Part shown: positions 48,618 through 61,050 of the stretch, in pieces
Numbering within the stretch: position 1 is the first letter of the stretch
How the letters are laid out: the number at the start of each line of letters is the position of its first letter
NCBI RefSeq assembly: GCF_028453695.1
Contig: NC_135777.1
Coordinates: 6,127,714-6,191,713 of the forward strand
Origin: Augochlora pura
Lineage: Eukaryota > Arthropoda > Insecta > Hymenoptera > Halictidae
Reading direction: 5' to 3'
DNA: 64,000 nucleotides
The notes under the pieces: generated by a model
What the model was told of the DNA's origin: nothing
The model's database searches: none
What the model saw: the letters and a program-made list of their open reading frames with translations, nothing else
Translations under genes and position numbers: made by a program

Positions 48618-51495
48618 ATGAGGGCCGCTTTGTTAATATTCTGCTGCGCAGCCAGCATCGTCGCTGGTCAGAACACGACCGACGAGCAACAATTGCTGGT
48701 GCACGCGCCGACCGGGCCCATTCGCGGGTCCATTTTGAACTCGAGATTGGGGCGGAAGATTTACTCGTTCCGCGGCATCAGATACGCCGAACCACCCATC
48801 GGGCAACAACGTTTCCAAGTAAGCAACACGACGGTGTACATTTTCTTCTGGACGGAGCTCTTCAGATTTCCGATAATTCGTCGCACGGTCGTTCATTCGA
48901 TAACAATTATTAAAAGTATTTTCACAAAGGCGTCTGAATTACTTAGGTATCTAATTACATCAATAATAGGCTAGAAAGTAAAGTAGACCTGATATTTTCT
49001 TTAAAAAGAAAAGTAATAAAGATCGCATCTTCGCGCGGTCTGAACTACTGTGCGCCGTGGCCTTGGCCGCGAAAGAAATGCGGGTGGACGTAGGTGGAGA
49101 CAATGAGGCTCACACGATCGTTATTCACGGAACGGTGTAACGAGACTGTTCCGTTTCAATGATAAATACTACAGTTACGAGATTATCTGATTATCGCGGA
49201 ATCACAACATACGAGTCGACAATCTTGTTGGCCTCTTGACTCTCACTCTCGTTGACAGTGCATCGCTATCTTTAGCTCCGTGTTTTCAGCCTCCGATTCC
49301 CGCAGCCGACTGGCAGGACACCTTCGATGCCAGCGAGGAGGGTCCGAGTTGTCCTTATCCGCGGGCCGAGAAGCCGTCCGAGGATTGCTTGCGGCTGAAT
49401 GTGTACACTACGAAAGTGAGTATAGTAATTGTAAACGCAATAGTATAGTAAAAAATAAATAGTAATAAACTAAAAAGCATAGTAATTGACTACCCCACGG
49501 TATCCGGCTCTACAAGCCTACCTAATTACCAATTATTTCAGCTGCCCTGCGAAGGCGAGAATGTGTCGAGGCCAGTTATGGTGTTCATCCATCCCGGTGG
49601 ATTCTACAGCTTTTCGGGTCAGAGTTCGTGGTGGGGTCCACAGTACATCATGGACAAGGACATCGTTCTGGTGACAATCAACTATCGATTAGGAAGTTTA
49701 GGTACTATTCGTGAACATTATATATCGGATTCACAAACACCAGAGATCTTAAAGATGTACTTTCCAGGGTTCCTCAGCACCGGTGACAATCTAGCGCCAG
49801 GGAACAACGGTCTGAAGGACCAGGTGATAGCTCTTCGATGGATCCAGAGGAACATCGCTCACTTCGGTGGCAATCCGAACGCCGTCACTCTCGTTGGCGA
49901 CAGCGCTGGCAGCTTCAGCATCATGCTGCACATGGTATCGCCCATGTCCCAGAATCTGTTCCACAGAGCTATTTCCATGAGCAGTTCGGCGATGTCGGCT
50001 AGCGTCTACGAAGGCATCGCTAACTCGGGACAGAAAGAGTTGGCTAAGAAGCAAGCCGAGCTGCTCAATTGTCCCACCGACACCACCGGCTCCATGTTGG
50101 TTTGTTTGAATACCAAGCCAGTCGAAAACTTCACCGACACCTTGGAGTCGATGTTCGTGAGTTATCAAAAGATTCATTTTTATTGACGTCAGCGCTAGCG
50201 TTAGACGTCAATTTCACTTATGTCGTTAAATGGTATAATATTAGTTATCCTTTTTTCGCATAAGGAATGGAAAGGAAACCCGATCCTGAATTGGAAACCC
50301 ACGGTGGAGCCCGAAGTCCGTGGCGTCGAACGGTTCCTGACCGCTCAACCGTACGACCTGATCAAGCAAGGAAAATTCAAACAAGTGCCGTACATTCTTG
50401 GCGTCACGGAGGACGAGTTCGGAGGACTATCTGTTGGTAAGTAGTCCGTGGCCTTTGCCGAAATCTTTGACGTCTTTATCGAAACCTCCATTGTTCGTTT
50501 CAGCTTACGAGCGCGACTTCAAGAACAATGGCACATCCTACCAGGAACTGAACGACGAGTGGTATCGTCTTGCCCCCATCATACTCTTTTACGAACGCGA
50601 CACTCCTCGATCGCACTACATCAGCAGGGAGCTGAGAAAATTCTATTTCCAGGACAAGCCGATCAACTCGGCCACCAACAGAGAAGTCGGTCTGGTTAGT
50701 ATAACTTGTTACGACACGCTGCCAATCTCGAGTCTCCTTTTTATCTTAAAATATTGTTAAATAACTTTTACTATTTTACAGCTGTACGGTGACGGCATAA
50801 TCATATTCCCTGTGTACCGAGCGGCCAAGCTGTTCGCCACCTACTCTAAACAACCGGTGTACCTCTACAAGTTTTCGTTCAAGTCGCGCTACAGTTTCCA
50901 AATGTGGAACGACACCACGCCGTTTGGTAAAATTATATAAAGCTATATTAATTAAGTCCTTAATAAGTACGTTCGCGGACTTGCTTTAACCAGCTTTAAC
51001 GAAAGCTGGCGGTGTTTATTCTAAGACCGGGTAGTTTAGCGCGGTGGTATATCTTACAAGAAAACGCGTACGGCTTATTCAACTACGTAATACATACGCG
51101 ACGGAGCGATTAGAAGTACTTGACGCTTGTACTATACATTTCCAGACGGTGTGTCTCATCAAGACGACCTGCAGTACCTGTTCTACATGAAGCAAATCTT
51201 CCCGTACTTCGAGAGCGACGCGCCGGAAATTCCCATGGTGGAGGTTTCTACTTCCATATGGTCGAACTTCGTGGAAACTGGCGAACCAATACCGAAGAAC
51301 GACGAGAAGTTCCGCGACGTGACGTGGAACACGTTGGTGCCCTCGCGAACTAATTACCTCGATATCAATCTACATCCAACTATGAAGACGGACTTCTTCC
51401 CCGAGAGAATGCGTTTCTGGGAGAGGCTGTTCCCTCTGCCGTCCGGGCCGCAGGGGGCGAGCGCGAAACACGGTTCGCACAACGTGAAACACTGA
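48618..51495 (+). CDS. Secreted carboxylesterase 2, tandem paralog
   Basis: Eight exons: 48618–48818, 49290–49415, 49542–49701, 49768–50156, 50265–50436, 50504–50694, 50782–50926 and 51146–51495, giving 577 aa. The third exon (160 bases), fifth (172), sixth (191) and seventh (145) have exactly the same lengths as in the first esterase, and all phases agree, so the pair arose by tandem duplication. The signal peptide is MRAALLIFCCAASIVAG. Catalytic residues: Ser208 in GDSAGS, Glu343 in TEDEFGG, His466 in VSHQDDLQYL; the oxyanion region is HPGGFYSFSG. The nucleophile elbow is closer to the family norm than in the first copy. The C-terminus has an extra Gly/Ser/His-rich tail. The substrate is unknown. 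Confidence 0.92.
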
Positions 51496-52066
51496 GAGAG
51501 CTTTTAGAAGCAAAATCGATTTGTGACCAACGCGACTAGTCTTCTGTCCAAAGACGAAGCAGTATAAATATAGCAAGATGCAGATAAACGTCGCTGCCAT
51601 TTTATTTCCGCTCCTTTACGTTTCTATTAGCGTTGCCCTTCGTTCCGTAAAACTCGGTTGCGTCCATCTGTTTGGTCGAGTCATAAATAATGCTGTTACA
51701 GTAGATTCTATTTTTGGCTGTGCCAAGATTGAGAATAAATAAAATAAGAAAAGAGAAAATATAGATAAAAAAGATGAACCACAATAAATGTATGATAAAA
51801 AAGAAGTCATTTGTGAGTCGACCTAACAGATTTCTACATTACCGAACGTTTTCGTCCAATAGTAGGAGTTCTGACCCTGGTACAAGACAAAAAGAAACAT
51901 TTATTATCGTCAGCTCCGTAGACCGAAACAAAATACATACACAATTTTCCATAAAAACGTATATCTAATCGCGAATACTATAGCCGAACTTGCGAAGTTC
52001 TCGAATACTTTGGAAGAACACAATCTCTCGCATTGTATGATGAGTACTACGAGTACAGGGACCCTC
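51496..52066. other. Gap between convergent esterase 2 and SDR
   Basis: About 570 bases holding both 3' UTRs. No coding exon was recognised. AATAAA occurs on both strands. Confidence 0.4.
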
Positions 52067-55016
52067 TCACAGCTTCGGATCCGTCGGCTGTAGATTCACC
52101 AGGGACTCGCTGAGCTCCCAGAACTTCTTGCCCATTGCTGGGTCGTCCACGCCGCAGCACAGCGACCTCTCCTGAAAGAGCAAGGCGTCGATCAGTAAAA
52201 TTCTTGCATTCGACTCGTAGAAAAGAGATCGCCGCGTACCTGACAATCCGAGTAGTATTTGCCCGTGACTTCCGTCAAAACGGGGACGATGGCTAAATGT
52301 ATAGTCGTCTGAGCTCCCTGAACCTCGTTTTTGCAGAAGGTTCTCAACAAGAAGTTCAGTCCCCAGGACAGTGGCGGTGGGACGTTCTTCCAGATGCCTG
52401 TGCTCATGAGGCCGGGGTGCAGACAATTGGCGGTGACGCCGGAGCCTTGAAGACGTCGCGCTAGTTCCAACGTGAAGACTATGTTCGCATACTTCGAGAC
52501 GTAGTAGAGGTATCCGGGCAAGGTTGTCGTTGGATTCGCGTTGTTCAGATTCAGTCTCGCTAAGACGTATAGGGACGAGGCGACGACTATTATGCGGCTC
52601 GGCTTCGATCGCTTCAGCAAATCTGCAGGGAATATAACATCATTAATACACTACGGATTTTAATAGTAATTTATTTATTCGTGTACACTGGTTAAATGGA
52701 ACCATTTATTATTATTACCATTTATTGCCGAAGGGAAATTGAAAGAAAGAGATTTTATGCAGCTGTTGCACAAGGAGTATTATTTCAACAGTTTTATTTA
52801 CCTATTATATTTATCTATTACCATATAATAATAATAATAATAATTTTAATATTGGATTTCTAAATATTGTTCATACTTTAAAATAATATAAAATATTTTT
52901 AATTTCCAGGTATGAAAGGGATATTAACGAAAAGTGCGAAGTCAATAGAGAGATTTTCTTCCACGCTATTAAAAATATATTTAATAAATAGGTGAGATTG
53001 ATCGAGTAAAATTCTTCGATAGTAACCGACGTATTTTGGAAAGCTCAGCGTTGCGTCGTAGCAACATAACGGAATCGTTAAAGGTGGAAAACAGTTATCT
53101 CACCGATCAACAGATGCGTGAGTAGAAACGGCCCGTAATGGTTGGTCGCCATGGTCATTTCCAGACCGTCCTCGGTCACTTTTCTCCTGAAGACCTCCGC
53201 GGTCCCCGCGTTGTGGATCAACACGTCCAACCTGCTCTCTTCGCGGTTTATTTGCTTGGCGAACTCCCTGACCGAGGCCAACGACGACAGGTCCAGTTTC
53301 CGCACCACGATGTTACTGTTCTTTGTTTCTTTTACAAATTGCTCTGCGGACAAACCCGTTCGTTTTCTACGTTACTGTTCTGCGGCGTTAACCGTTTACA
53401 ACTTTATCAACACTTTCCGAATTGCTTATTCCTCTGCAGCGTTTATATACAATTTGTAATCGTACCTGTGATAATTTTTTAAATACAGATACAATGATAT
53501 TAACACGGATGCATGATCGGTTTATTCATAAAAATGGCGAAGACGCTCTTCTCTCAGAAATGATTGAATAAACTGTATCATTCTATCAAAAATTAAAAAT
53601 GCTAGAAGCTGTACAAAATCTGAATTTATTAGCTCTTTTCTTAGATTTATAGTACTGATATTAATGATATATTTATAGTACTAGTACTGATACGGTAACC
53701 CTGTTAGTAATAATTACGATATCTAAATAATCGCACGTTTTACCAAATAAGAATTACTAATTACAAACAAGATGAAGAAATGCTTCAAAAATGAGATGAA
53801 TCTGCCACGACATCGACGACGGTAATTAGAAAAACTGGCCCTAATTCGACGGTACGGGGCCGCGGATTCAGCGAATATTACCGTCGGAATAAAGTCGGGA
53901 GAAGAGGATTCGCGCGCGTGCGAGCGAACCGTGGCGATATGCTCGCATGACATTACCATGCAATTATCGTAAACTGCGATGCGCCGCGATAATTATGAAT
54001 GGAAAAGCACGGTAACATTTAAATCGATCTGTAATGAGCAAGCACGGACATATACATATGTAGATCCGCGGTTCCGCTAACCGGCTGCCAGTTCCGCTAC
54101 TTGGAATCGTTTGATATGCGAAATTAATTGACATCGACAACAATCCAGCCCGGCTGATTTCTTATTCGTAAATTCTGTTCCGCATTGTACGAGCCGTGCA
54201 GGACAGCGGCTCTCAAATGGAGAACCATATTCATGATGAAGTACACGTAAGCACGTGTACCAATTGACAATTCTGAACTTTAACGCGTGCAGTTCTTGCT
54301 GTATGAATACCCGTGTATTTTTACATTACGATAATGATGCATTATACGTGTTTATATTACACGTGTATCTATATTATATATTATATGTTATATATTATAT
54401 ATTATATGTTATATGTTATATATCATATATTATATGTTATATATCATATATTATATGTTATATATTATGTGTTATATGTTATATATCATATATTATATGT
54501 TATATATTATGTTATATGTTATATATCATATATTATATGTTATATATTATGTGTTATATGTTACATATCATATATTATATGTTATATATTATGTGTTATA
54601 TGTTATATATCATATATTATATATTATGTGTTATATGTTATATATCATATATTATATGTTATATATTATGTGTTATATGTTATGTATTATGTGTTATATA
54701 TTATACTATATTGTACTTCTGTAATAAACCTGTATCGCGTCGCACCTTTCAGATTGTTGGCCTCGTCGACGTTGCGACACGCCATGATCAGCCTCGCGCC
54801 TCTTTTCGCCATGTCCCTTGCGGTCTCCTTGCCGATACCGGAAGTGCAACCGGTCACCAACACCGTCTTCCCATCCATGCTCGCGTTGCTGATGCAGAAG
54901 CCCAATGTGTACTGATTGTAGAGGAACGCTGCTAGCATAAACAGCAGCACGCCGAATATCGCCGCTACGGCCAAGTAACAGAGCGCCGTGCACGGCACGA
55001 TCTTCAGAAACATCAT
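52067..55016 (-). CDS. Short-chain dehydrogenase, retinol dehydrogenase 11–14 type
   Basis: Four exons: 54746–55016, 53104–53343, 52240–52622 and 52067–52171, in phase, giving 332 aa. The N-terminal membrane anchor is about residues 10–32 (LAVAAIFGVLLFMLAAFL). The Rossmann fold follows with the classical SDR motifs: TGCTSGIG (55–62) for the cofactor, acidic/neutral KLDLSS near 106–111, NAG (135–137), catalytic Ser in VVASS (186/187) and YYVSK with Tyr210 and Lys214. HPGLMSTGIW follows, the usual PG motif. Relatives are microsomal enzymes that oxidise or reduce retinoids or other lipophilic alcohols with NADP(H); the substrate here is unknown. The first intron is 1.4 kb and carries a minisatellite. 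Confidence 0.9.
54370..54715. repeat. AT-rich minisatellite in SDR intron 1
   Basis: About seven or more tandem, imperfect copies of a roughly 40-base unit built from TATATCATATATTATATG and TTATATATTATGTG. Some units are shortened by deletion of internal blocks. The only non-A/T bases recur at fixed places (TCAT and TGTG/ATG), so this is a true tandem array and not plain TA. It yields long open frames rich in Tyr/Ile on the plus strand, which are artefacts. Confidence 0.92.
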
Positions 55017-57803
55017 CTAAATGGGATGGTGTACGAGAATGCGTGACGTACAGTGCCATAATGATATCGTGTGTGTTATTTTTGTCATGGAAAAAACATG
55101 AGTGCGGACAAGCGGCAAAAAAAGCGGGCGAACGACAGTCGATCGTGACGACATCGGATTCGATTAAGTGGTCAATTATATTTCTCTAGAAATTGAAAAA
55201 AAACCCATGTTCGCAGTCGTGATTGAATGATATCGTCGATTACGTTTTTCTAGGAATTATGAAATCAATTTGTCAATACCTCACTTTGATTCTTGCTTTT
55301 AAGTTAATTCCTCCGTCAGTCAATTTTCAAAAATTAAAAATAATAGATTGACATTTCAGTGATAACACTATACCGCTTTTTGATTGTTTAAAGTTATAAG
55401 CTTGAAGAGCCGTGTTCGTTTCGTGTTAAGAAATTCGATTTCTAAATTCCTAGAAAGAATGAAAACGATCGCGCCGCGGCGCGGCGTTGGCATTGAAGTC
55501 TCCCGGATCGGGAGAACGCCAGGCAAAAGGTCGATGACCGTGAAACACGGGTCGTTAGACATATCGGACACTGACGTTCTACTTGACGGAATGCCTTGAA
55601 TCGGTTCCGACGTGTCAGTCAAGGGATTCGCGCGACTGTGCGCGACGCGTTCGATTCACGTCGCAGACGCAATTACGCGGAAAATTGCGACCATTACACG
55701 CACGAAGATCTCTTGGATACCGTTGATTATTAGAAACCCGTGTCCCTTCGGACACAAGGTAAACCGGTTCTCGCGTCGAATTTCCCTGTGATCCTCGCGA
55801 CGACGCCGAGTCGATGGGATTAAATCGTGTCCGTCGAAACAGCGTTATCAATCGATTCCGCGGCGTCGGACGTTCGTTCGTGTTCGTCTCTCGCTTATTA
55901 CACCAAGGTAATTGTCGCGATTCCAAGCTGAGTTGTCGGCTTGGACCGAATTGGAATCGTCCGCAATTAAAAATTGCCGGGACGCGGAACGCGGGCCGCG
56001 TTGTAATTGGAAAACGCGATGTTAACGTGGTCGTGATCGCGCAAGAGACCGTCGGGGTAGTCGAAATTCAAAAGGACAGCGGAAAAAGTGTTAAGCAGCA
56101 GGCACGAAAGACCGAGAGAGAGAGGCGGGGAGAGAAATAATCACAGCTCGACGGCGAACCATACTCACACCGGTTGCTACCAAATTCTCATTCAGGCTGG
56201 CTCGAGACTCTCAGGTGCTTGCGTGCCGTTTCTGCCGAAGCGTTGCCTCTGTACTGGCATTACGATACGTGGCCGTGTACCGGCAACCAGTTCCTCTCGT
56301 TTCCTCTCTTTCCCCTGCCTTTTCCTCTTTTCTCTTTCCACATGCCCCGTTCCGCCACTTCTCTCTCTTTCTCTCTCCGCTTGCTGAAGAACCAACGACG
56401 AGAGAGTGGCATTCACGAACTTTAAGGTCAAGTTCCCCGGTGGCTTCCTCCTACAGAGGAACTAGTTGCGTCTCGCATTAATGCGCCCGCCAGAACGGCT
56501 AATTTATTAGCGGCGACCGCAAAATCAAGCTCGACCGATCACAAAATTTTCGCAGTGCCGCGATAACGTTCATTTAAATCATCCGTTCGACTAATAAACT
56601 CGGTTGGAGTTTGTAGCGGCCTAAGTGTCATACTCGAGAATGTTTCTTCGTGTTCTTAAATGTAATCTGCGCGTGACAAAACCGTTAACGGGGCTGGTGA
56701 TAATTAATTATAAAGTTAGCGTGAATTAGCTGTACTCAGATTATCTACTTCCAAATGAGCAAACTATGAATTATTCAACGCGTAATTATCTGCGACGCTA
56801 CGTACAAACAAGTTAACTTTTTACCCCTGAATAATGTTTTCCCGATTCGAACGCTTCCGTAAATATACCGTGCCTAAATAGATAATACAAATTGGCCTTA
56901 ATATGGGTGTATTTAACAGGTGCGAATGGTGAAAACCGCTTACTCATGGCCTGACGGCTGTGTTATCCTGATATCATCAAACAGTTATGTGAAATATTTG
57001 ATAGGAGAAAATCGAGTGTGATTTACGTGTTTTTTTTAAAAGAACATTTTCAATGTACTTTAGTTCGAATGTACTTTAATTTGAATATATATTAACGTCA
57101 GCTATGCTATGCAATAACAAAATAAATGACGATATTCAAATCAACGTCGCCGATCGTCAGAACTCTAAAAAATCGTAACCTCGATAGATATATATGTTTA
57201 TCTACTTTTATAACCGTATTTGTTTTTTGACACCGAGAATATTTCGTATACGATATTTTCTGTAACATCGCATTCGAGGAGATATTCGGATATCCTGTTT
57301 TAAGTCAGTGCACATTTGGTTAACCGTGGCAATGGTTATTCGTAACCAAAAATTATTTTCGTTGATTGTAATGGCGATCCGTAACAAATTAATATTCTCA
57401 TCATCGATATAATTATTATTCCTAACATAAAACAAATCTTATCTGCACATGTAACGAATTAACATTTTCGTCGCCTACATGTCATGTCAAATAAAAAAAC
57501 TATATTCATCATTCGTAATGATTATCTCCGTCGTTTATAAGTTTATCGGTAACCAAACAAATTCTACTCGTTTGTAACCCATTAATTAGTAACCAAAATC
57601 ATTTTGAACGAAAATTCATTTTCGCCTTGTTTCGGTAAGGATAGTTACGGTCTCTGGACATCACGAATCTACGATATTCCCCGGGAAAGTTAGACAGCAT
57701 AGAGGAAGCTTTCCAATTACGGTAGACCTCGGAACGTTTGACCCCCGCGGCAAGATCGAACGCAGTGATAATCAATCTGATGTTTATTGGATCGCGATAC
57801 AAA
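55017..57803. other. GC-richer gap between SDR and SPEF1
   Basis: About 2.8 kb. The left part, around 55.4–56.5 kb, is CpG-rich and has overlapping open frames on both strands, none showing a domain I recognise. The right part, around 56.6–57.6 kb, is AT-rich. The left end should contain the SDR promoter and the right end the SPEF1 3' UTR. Confidence 0.4.
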
Positions 57804-59294
57804 TTATTCCTCCACCTTCACTTTCTCGCGGACGGTCGCCGAGCGAGGACGAAGCTTAGCCATCGCGGCGTTCGTCTGGTTTCTCGCTAGTTGTTCCGAG
57901 TCGACGGCGTTTTGAAAAATCCGCGAGGCCAGGCTCGATATCCTGTGGTCCTGCGCTCTCATCGTGTTCTCGAGGTACGCGACCTTGCAGTTCAGACTGG
58001 AGATAATGTCGTCCTTCTCGCGAAGCATCTGCCTCAATTCCGTGCAGACTTGAAGTGAGACGACGTCCTCCGAATTTGTATTCTGCGACGTGTCCTGCGT
58101 CCTGGACACGGCGGCGCCTTCTTTTGACCCGAGAACGAGAAAGGAGCTGTTCGAAATTCGGTTCGACGATAACGCGCCCGCGTAAACGCGCATTACTTAC
58201 GAGTACTTCGGAATCGTATCAAGTAGGTCGGCAAGTATCGCCAGATACAAAGCCATAGGCACAGCCAATGGAAAATAAAGAGGAACTGCGTTTTGATGCG
58301 ATTAAGCAACGATCCTTCCAGCGTCGCAGGAGTCGATTGGTCGGGGCCACTTGAACAGGATACGGAACTCTCTTTCTCGATGTCGGCAACGTCATTCTTA
58401 CCTAACATATACAAGACTTTTAGAAATTTCTAAGACCCCCGTAAACTTTTTCGAATTTATAGTCAGTCAGCGTTTAAAATGATTCATAGATCTATAGACT
58501 TTGATGACTACAAAGTTTGCGAGCATTTTAAAGGCTTTAAGAACTGTTTACTCTGATGAATTTACAGTTTATAAATAGTTTTCAAAACGCAAAGGCCTAT
58601 ACACTTGGATGATTTTATAGTTTGACACGTTTGCAAGGACTATGGACCTTAGTATATATATAATATAATTAACAAGAATCTATGGGAATTTTACGTAAAC
58701 TAGATAATGTCCGGTTACTTTCGACGATCGGTTCCTTCTCTCTGATGTTGCTTAAACTGTCCTGATGTTCCGGATCCTTCGACAATTTCGTCCAAAGATC
58801 CATCAGCAAGTGCTCGATCGCCCCCGGCTGATAGTTCGCCAATTGGTTGATCGTGTCCTTCGATAATTTCATGTCAATTTTGCTGAGGACTTTTCGGTTT
58901 AATATGTTCCAGTTCTCTTTCTTGGTAATGAAATTGTTAGCCGGGACATAGTTATGGAGGTCGACATAGCGGGGATAATACACCTTGAGGAGTTCCGCCA
59001 TCAGCACTGAGAAGAAGCGTGCGGTTAGACGAATGAAACAAACACGTTTCTCGAACGTTAAATACGTTAGGAAAATTCTAAACGATCTGCAAAGTACACT
59101 CGACATAATGCTAGACGTTCTCTTAATTTAACGGACGAATTTAAATAGATTCCGAAAACTCGTGGAATTGTACCGGCGTCAGCAAAGTCTCTGACGAGAT
59201 TTCTGCTCGGTTTCGAGAATGGGATCGTGGCGATCCACGTGTGTAACTGTTCCTTCTGCTCTTCCGAGATTTTTTCATCCCCGTCGCTCGCCAT
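57804..59294 (-). CDS. Spef1: SPEF1/CLAMP, calponin-homology microtubule protein
   Basis: Three exons, 59174–59294, 58719–59006 and 57804–58120, join in phase and give 241 aa, near the 236 aa of human SPEF1. The CH_2-type domain covers residues 1–110: LHTWIATIPFSKPSRNLVRD, FADAVLMAELLKVYYP, DLHNYVPANN, ENWNILNRKVL and NYQPGAIEHLL. A linker and a C-terminal dimerising coiled coil follow (LRQMLREKDDIISSLNCKV, LENTMRAQDHRISSL), as in SPEF1. The family bundles and stabilises microtubules and builds the central pair of motile cilia and sperm flagella. The middle donor (GTAACC) and last acceptor (TCAAAAG) are only fair. Without that splice exon 2 reads on to a stop at 58669. An alternative internal segment at 58193–58401 would add a hydrophobic stretch unlike the family. 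Confidence 0.85.
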
Positions 59295-59916
59295 GTTCCC
59301 CCTTTCGACGGCTTTAATTGTTGGATATATTAAACCCTAATCGATGCTCGCATTCAACATATTTTTACCGCGACTTCGTACCGGACGTCGCACGAATTCA
59401 CGGGACAATTTGTTCGTGCGACAGAACTTGTCAGAAAGTGTCTTCCAGTCTGGCGATATTCTTTTTTCATTTGTAGTTCGGAAAACGGTCCGAAGCTTCA
59501 TTATCCCCACATAGAAATAAATGGAGTGGGGCCATGCAAACTGCATTATTCCCATATAGGGACAAATGTCTCACTCTCTGAAAATCTGACTGTTTACGCC
59601 CTCTATAATTAAAATCGGAGAAAGGTTGAACTACATCGAAAGACATTCTGTCACTCGTCGATACAGTAGATCACGATAGTAGAGTGATAAAGTTTTTACG
59701 TTACAGATAGATCTCGGTGTGTCACAAAAAGGTGCGGTAGATATTTGGTTTAAATATCTTATCTGCGATTAAATATTACCAATTACTCGAGTCTAAACGT
59801 CTAAAATTACTAGAAGACTATACATTCAAGTAAAAAAGTCCCTAGCGTCGCCGTACTATGGGTTGGTAGCATGCGGACAGTATTTAGTAAGCAGTATTGT
59901 TGCAAAAGTAATTGTC
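59295..59916. other. Divergent promoter region SPEF1 / proteasome alpha-2
   Basis: About 620 bases between two outward-facing start codons. No coding exon was recognised. It should carry both promoters. Confidence 0.45.
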
Positions 59917-61050
59917 ATGGCTTCGGAGCGTTACAGTTTCTCGTTAACAACTTTCAGGTAAAAACTAAATCTTCTCATAAAAAACTTCGATCTTTAAAAC
60001 CTGAGTTTAGAGTATCTTATTTGTTATGTTCGATATTTTTAATTCAATACAGAGAAATTACTTTGAAAGTGATATAACCTAACATCGAGCCACTTGGATT
60101 AGTTTATAGGATAATTGTTGAATGTACGCTAAGAAAAGATCGAGTTTTACTCGAAAAAGGTTTTACAGTTGATGCCGGTTATAATAATGAACAATTTGTT
60201 GCTTTTCTGTGAAAACTAATTGATTACAGTGAAATATACTCACCATGACTCGTCAGATACTTCTGGTAAAATTGTTAAACTACAGACGTTGATTCAATCT
60301 ATTACAGCCCTTCAGGGAAGTTGGTGCAGATAGAATATGCCTTGGCTGCAGTCGCAGCTGGTGCGGCCAGCGTAGGTATCAGAGCATCCAATGGAATTGT
60401 GCTAGCCACTGAAAACAAGCACAAATCCATACTGTACGATGAACACAGCGTGAACAAAGTAGAGATGATTACAAAACACATTGGCATGACTTATAGCGGA
60501 ATGGGACCTGACTATAGACTTTTAGTCAAACAAGCCCGTAAAATGGCTCAGCAGTACCTTCTCGTCTATCAAGAGCCGATACCCACTGCCCAGTTGGTGC
60601 AGAGAGTTGCTATTCTCATGCAAGAATATACACAGTCTGGGTACATAATACCTTTTCATACTCTTCTCCTTTATTTAGAACCTACAATCAATTCATTGGT
60701 TTGTTCTATTAATTTACAGAGGAGTTAGGCCCTTTGGAGTGTCTCTATTAATTTGTGGCTGGGACAATGGCAAGCCCTATCTATGTCAATGCGATCCCTC
60801 CGGCGCATATTTTCCCTGGAAAGCCACTGCCATGGGAAAGAACTTTGTCAACGGCAAAACTTTCCTTGAGAAAAGGTATAGCGATTCATTGGAATTGGAC
60901 GACGCCGTTCACACTGCCATTTTGACTCTGAAGGAGAGTTTCGAGGGTCAGATGACCGCGGACAACATAGAAGTCGGTATCTGCGACGCGAACGGTTTCA
61001 GGAGATTAGACCCTTCCAGCGTCAAGGACTACCTTGCCAACATCCCTTAA
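59917..61050 (+). CDS. Prosalpha2: 20S proteasome subunit alpha type-2
   Basis: Three exons, 59917–59957, 60308–60640 and 60720–61050, in phase, giving 234 aa, exactly the length of PSMA2 in other animals. The N-terminus is MASERYSFSLTTFSPSGKL, followed by VQIEYALAAVAAG: the alpha-type gate and H0 helix signature. Further conserved blocks are SVGIRASNGIVLATE, GMTYSGMGPDYRLLVKQARK, GVRPFGVSLLICGWDNG and DPSGAYFPWKATAMGKN. It is one of seven alpha subunits forming the outer rings of the 20S core, controlling substrate entry, and has no protease activity. An AATAAA at 61123–61128 lies 73 bases after the stop. Confidence 0.97.

Noticed and set aside
48093..48658. 171- and 134-residue minus-strand frames upstream of esterase 2
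   Set aside because: They overlap the TATA/initiator promoter and the first exon of esterase 2 and contain no recognisable motif.
51025..51100. tRNA-like D-arm sequence (TAGTTTAGCGCGGTGGTA)
   Set aside because: The matching anticodon arm, T-loop and acceptor stem could not be found downstream. It lies in an intron of esterase 2.
54255..54935. Long plus-strand frames rich in Tyr, Ile and Met
   Set aside because: They are translations of the tandem AT minisatellite and run into SDR exon 1 on the opposite strand.
55368..56481. Several overlapping frames of 70–110 residues on both strands
   Set aside because: None shows a domain, splice context or consistent extension. The region is CpG-rich, where such frames are expected.
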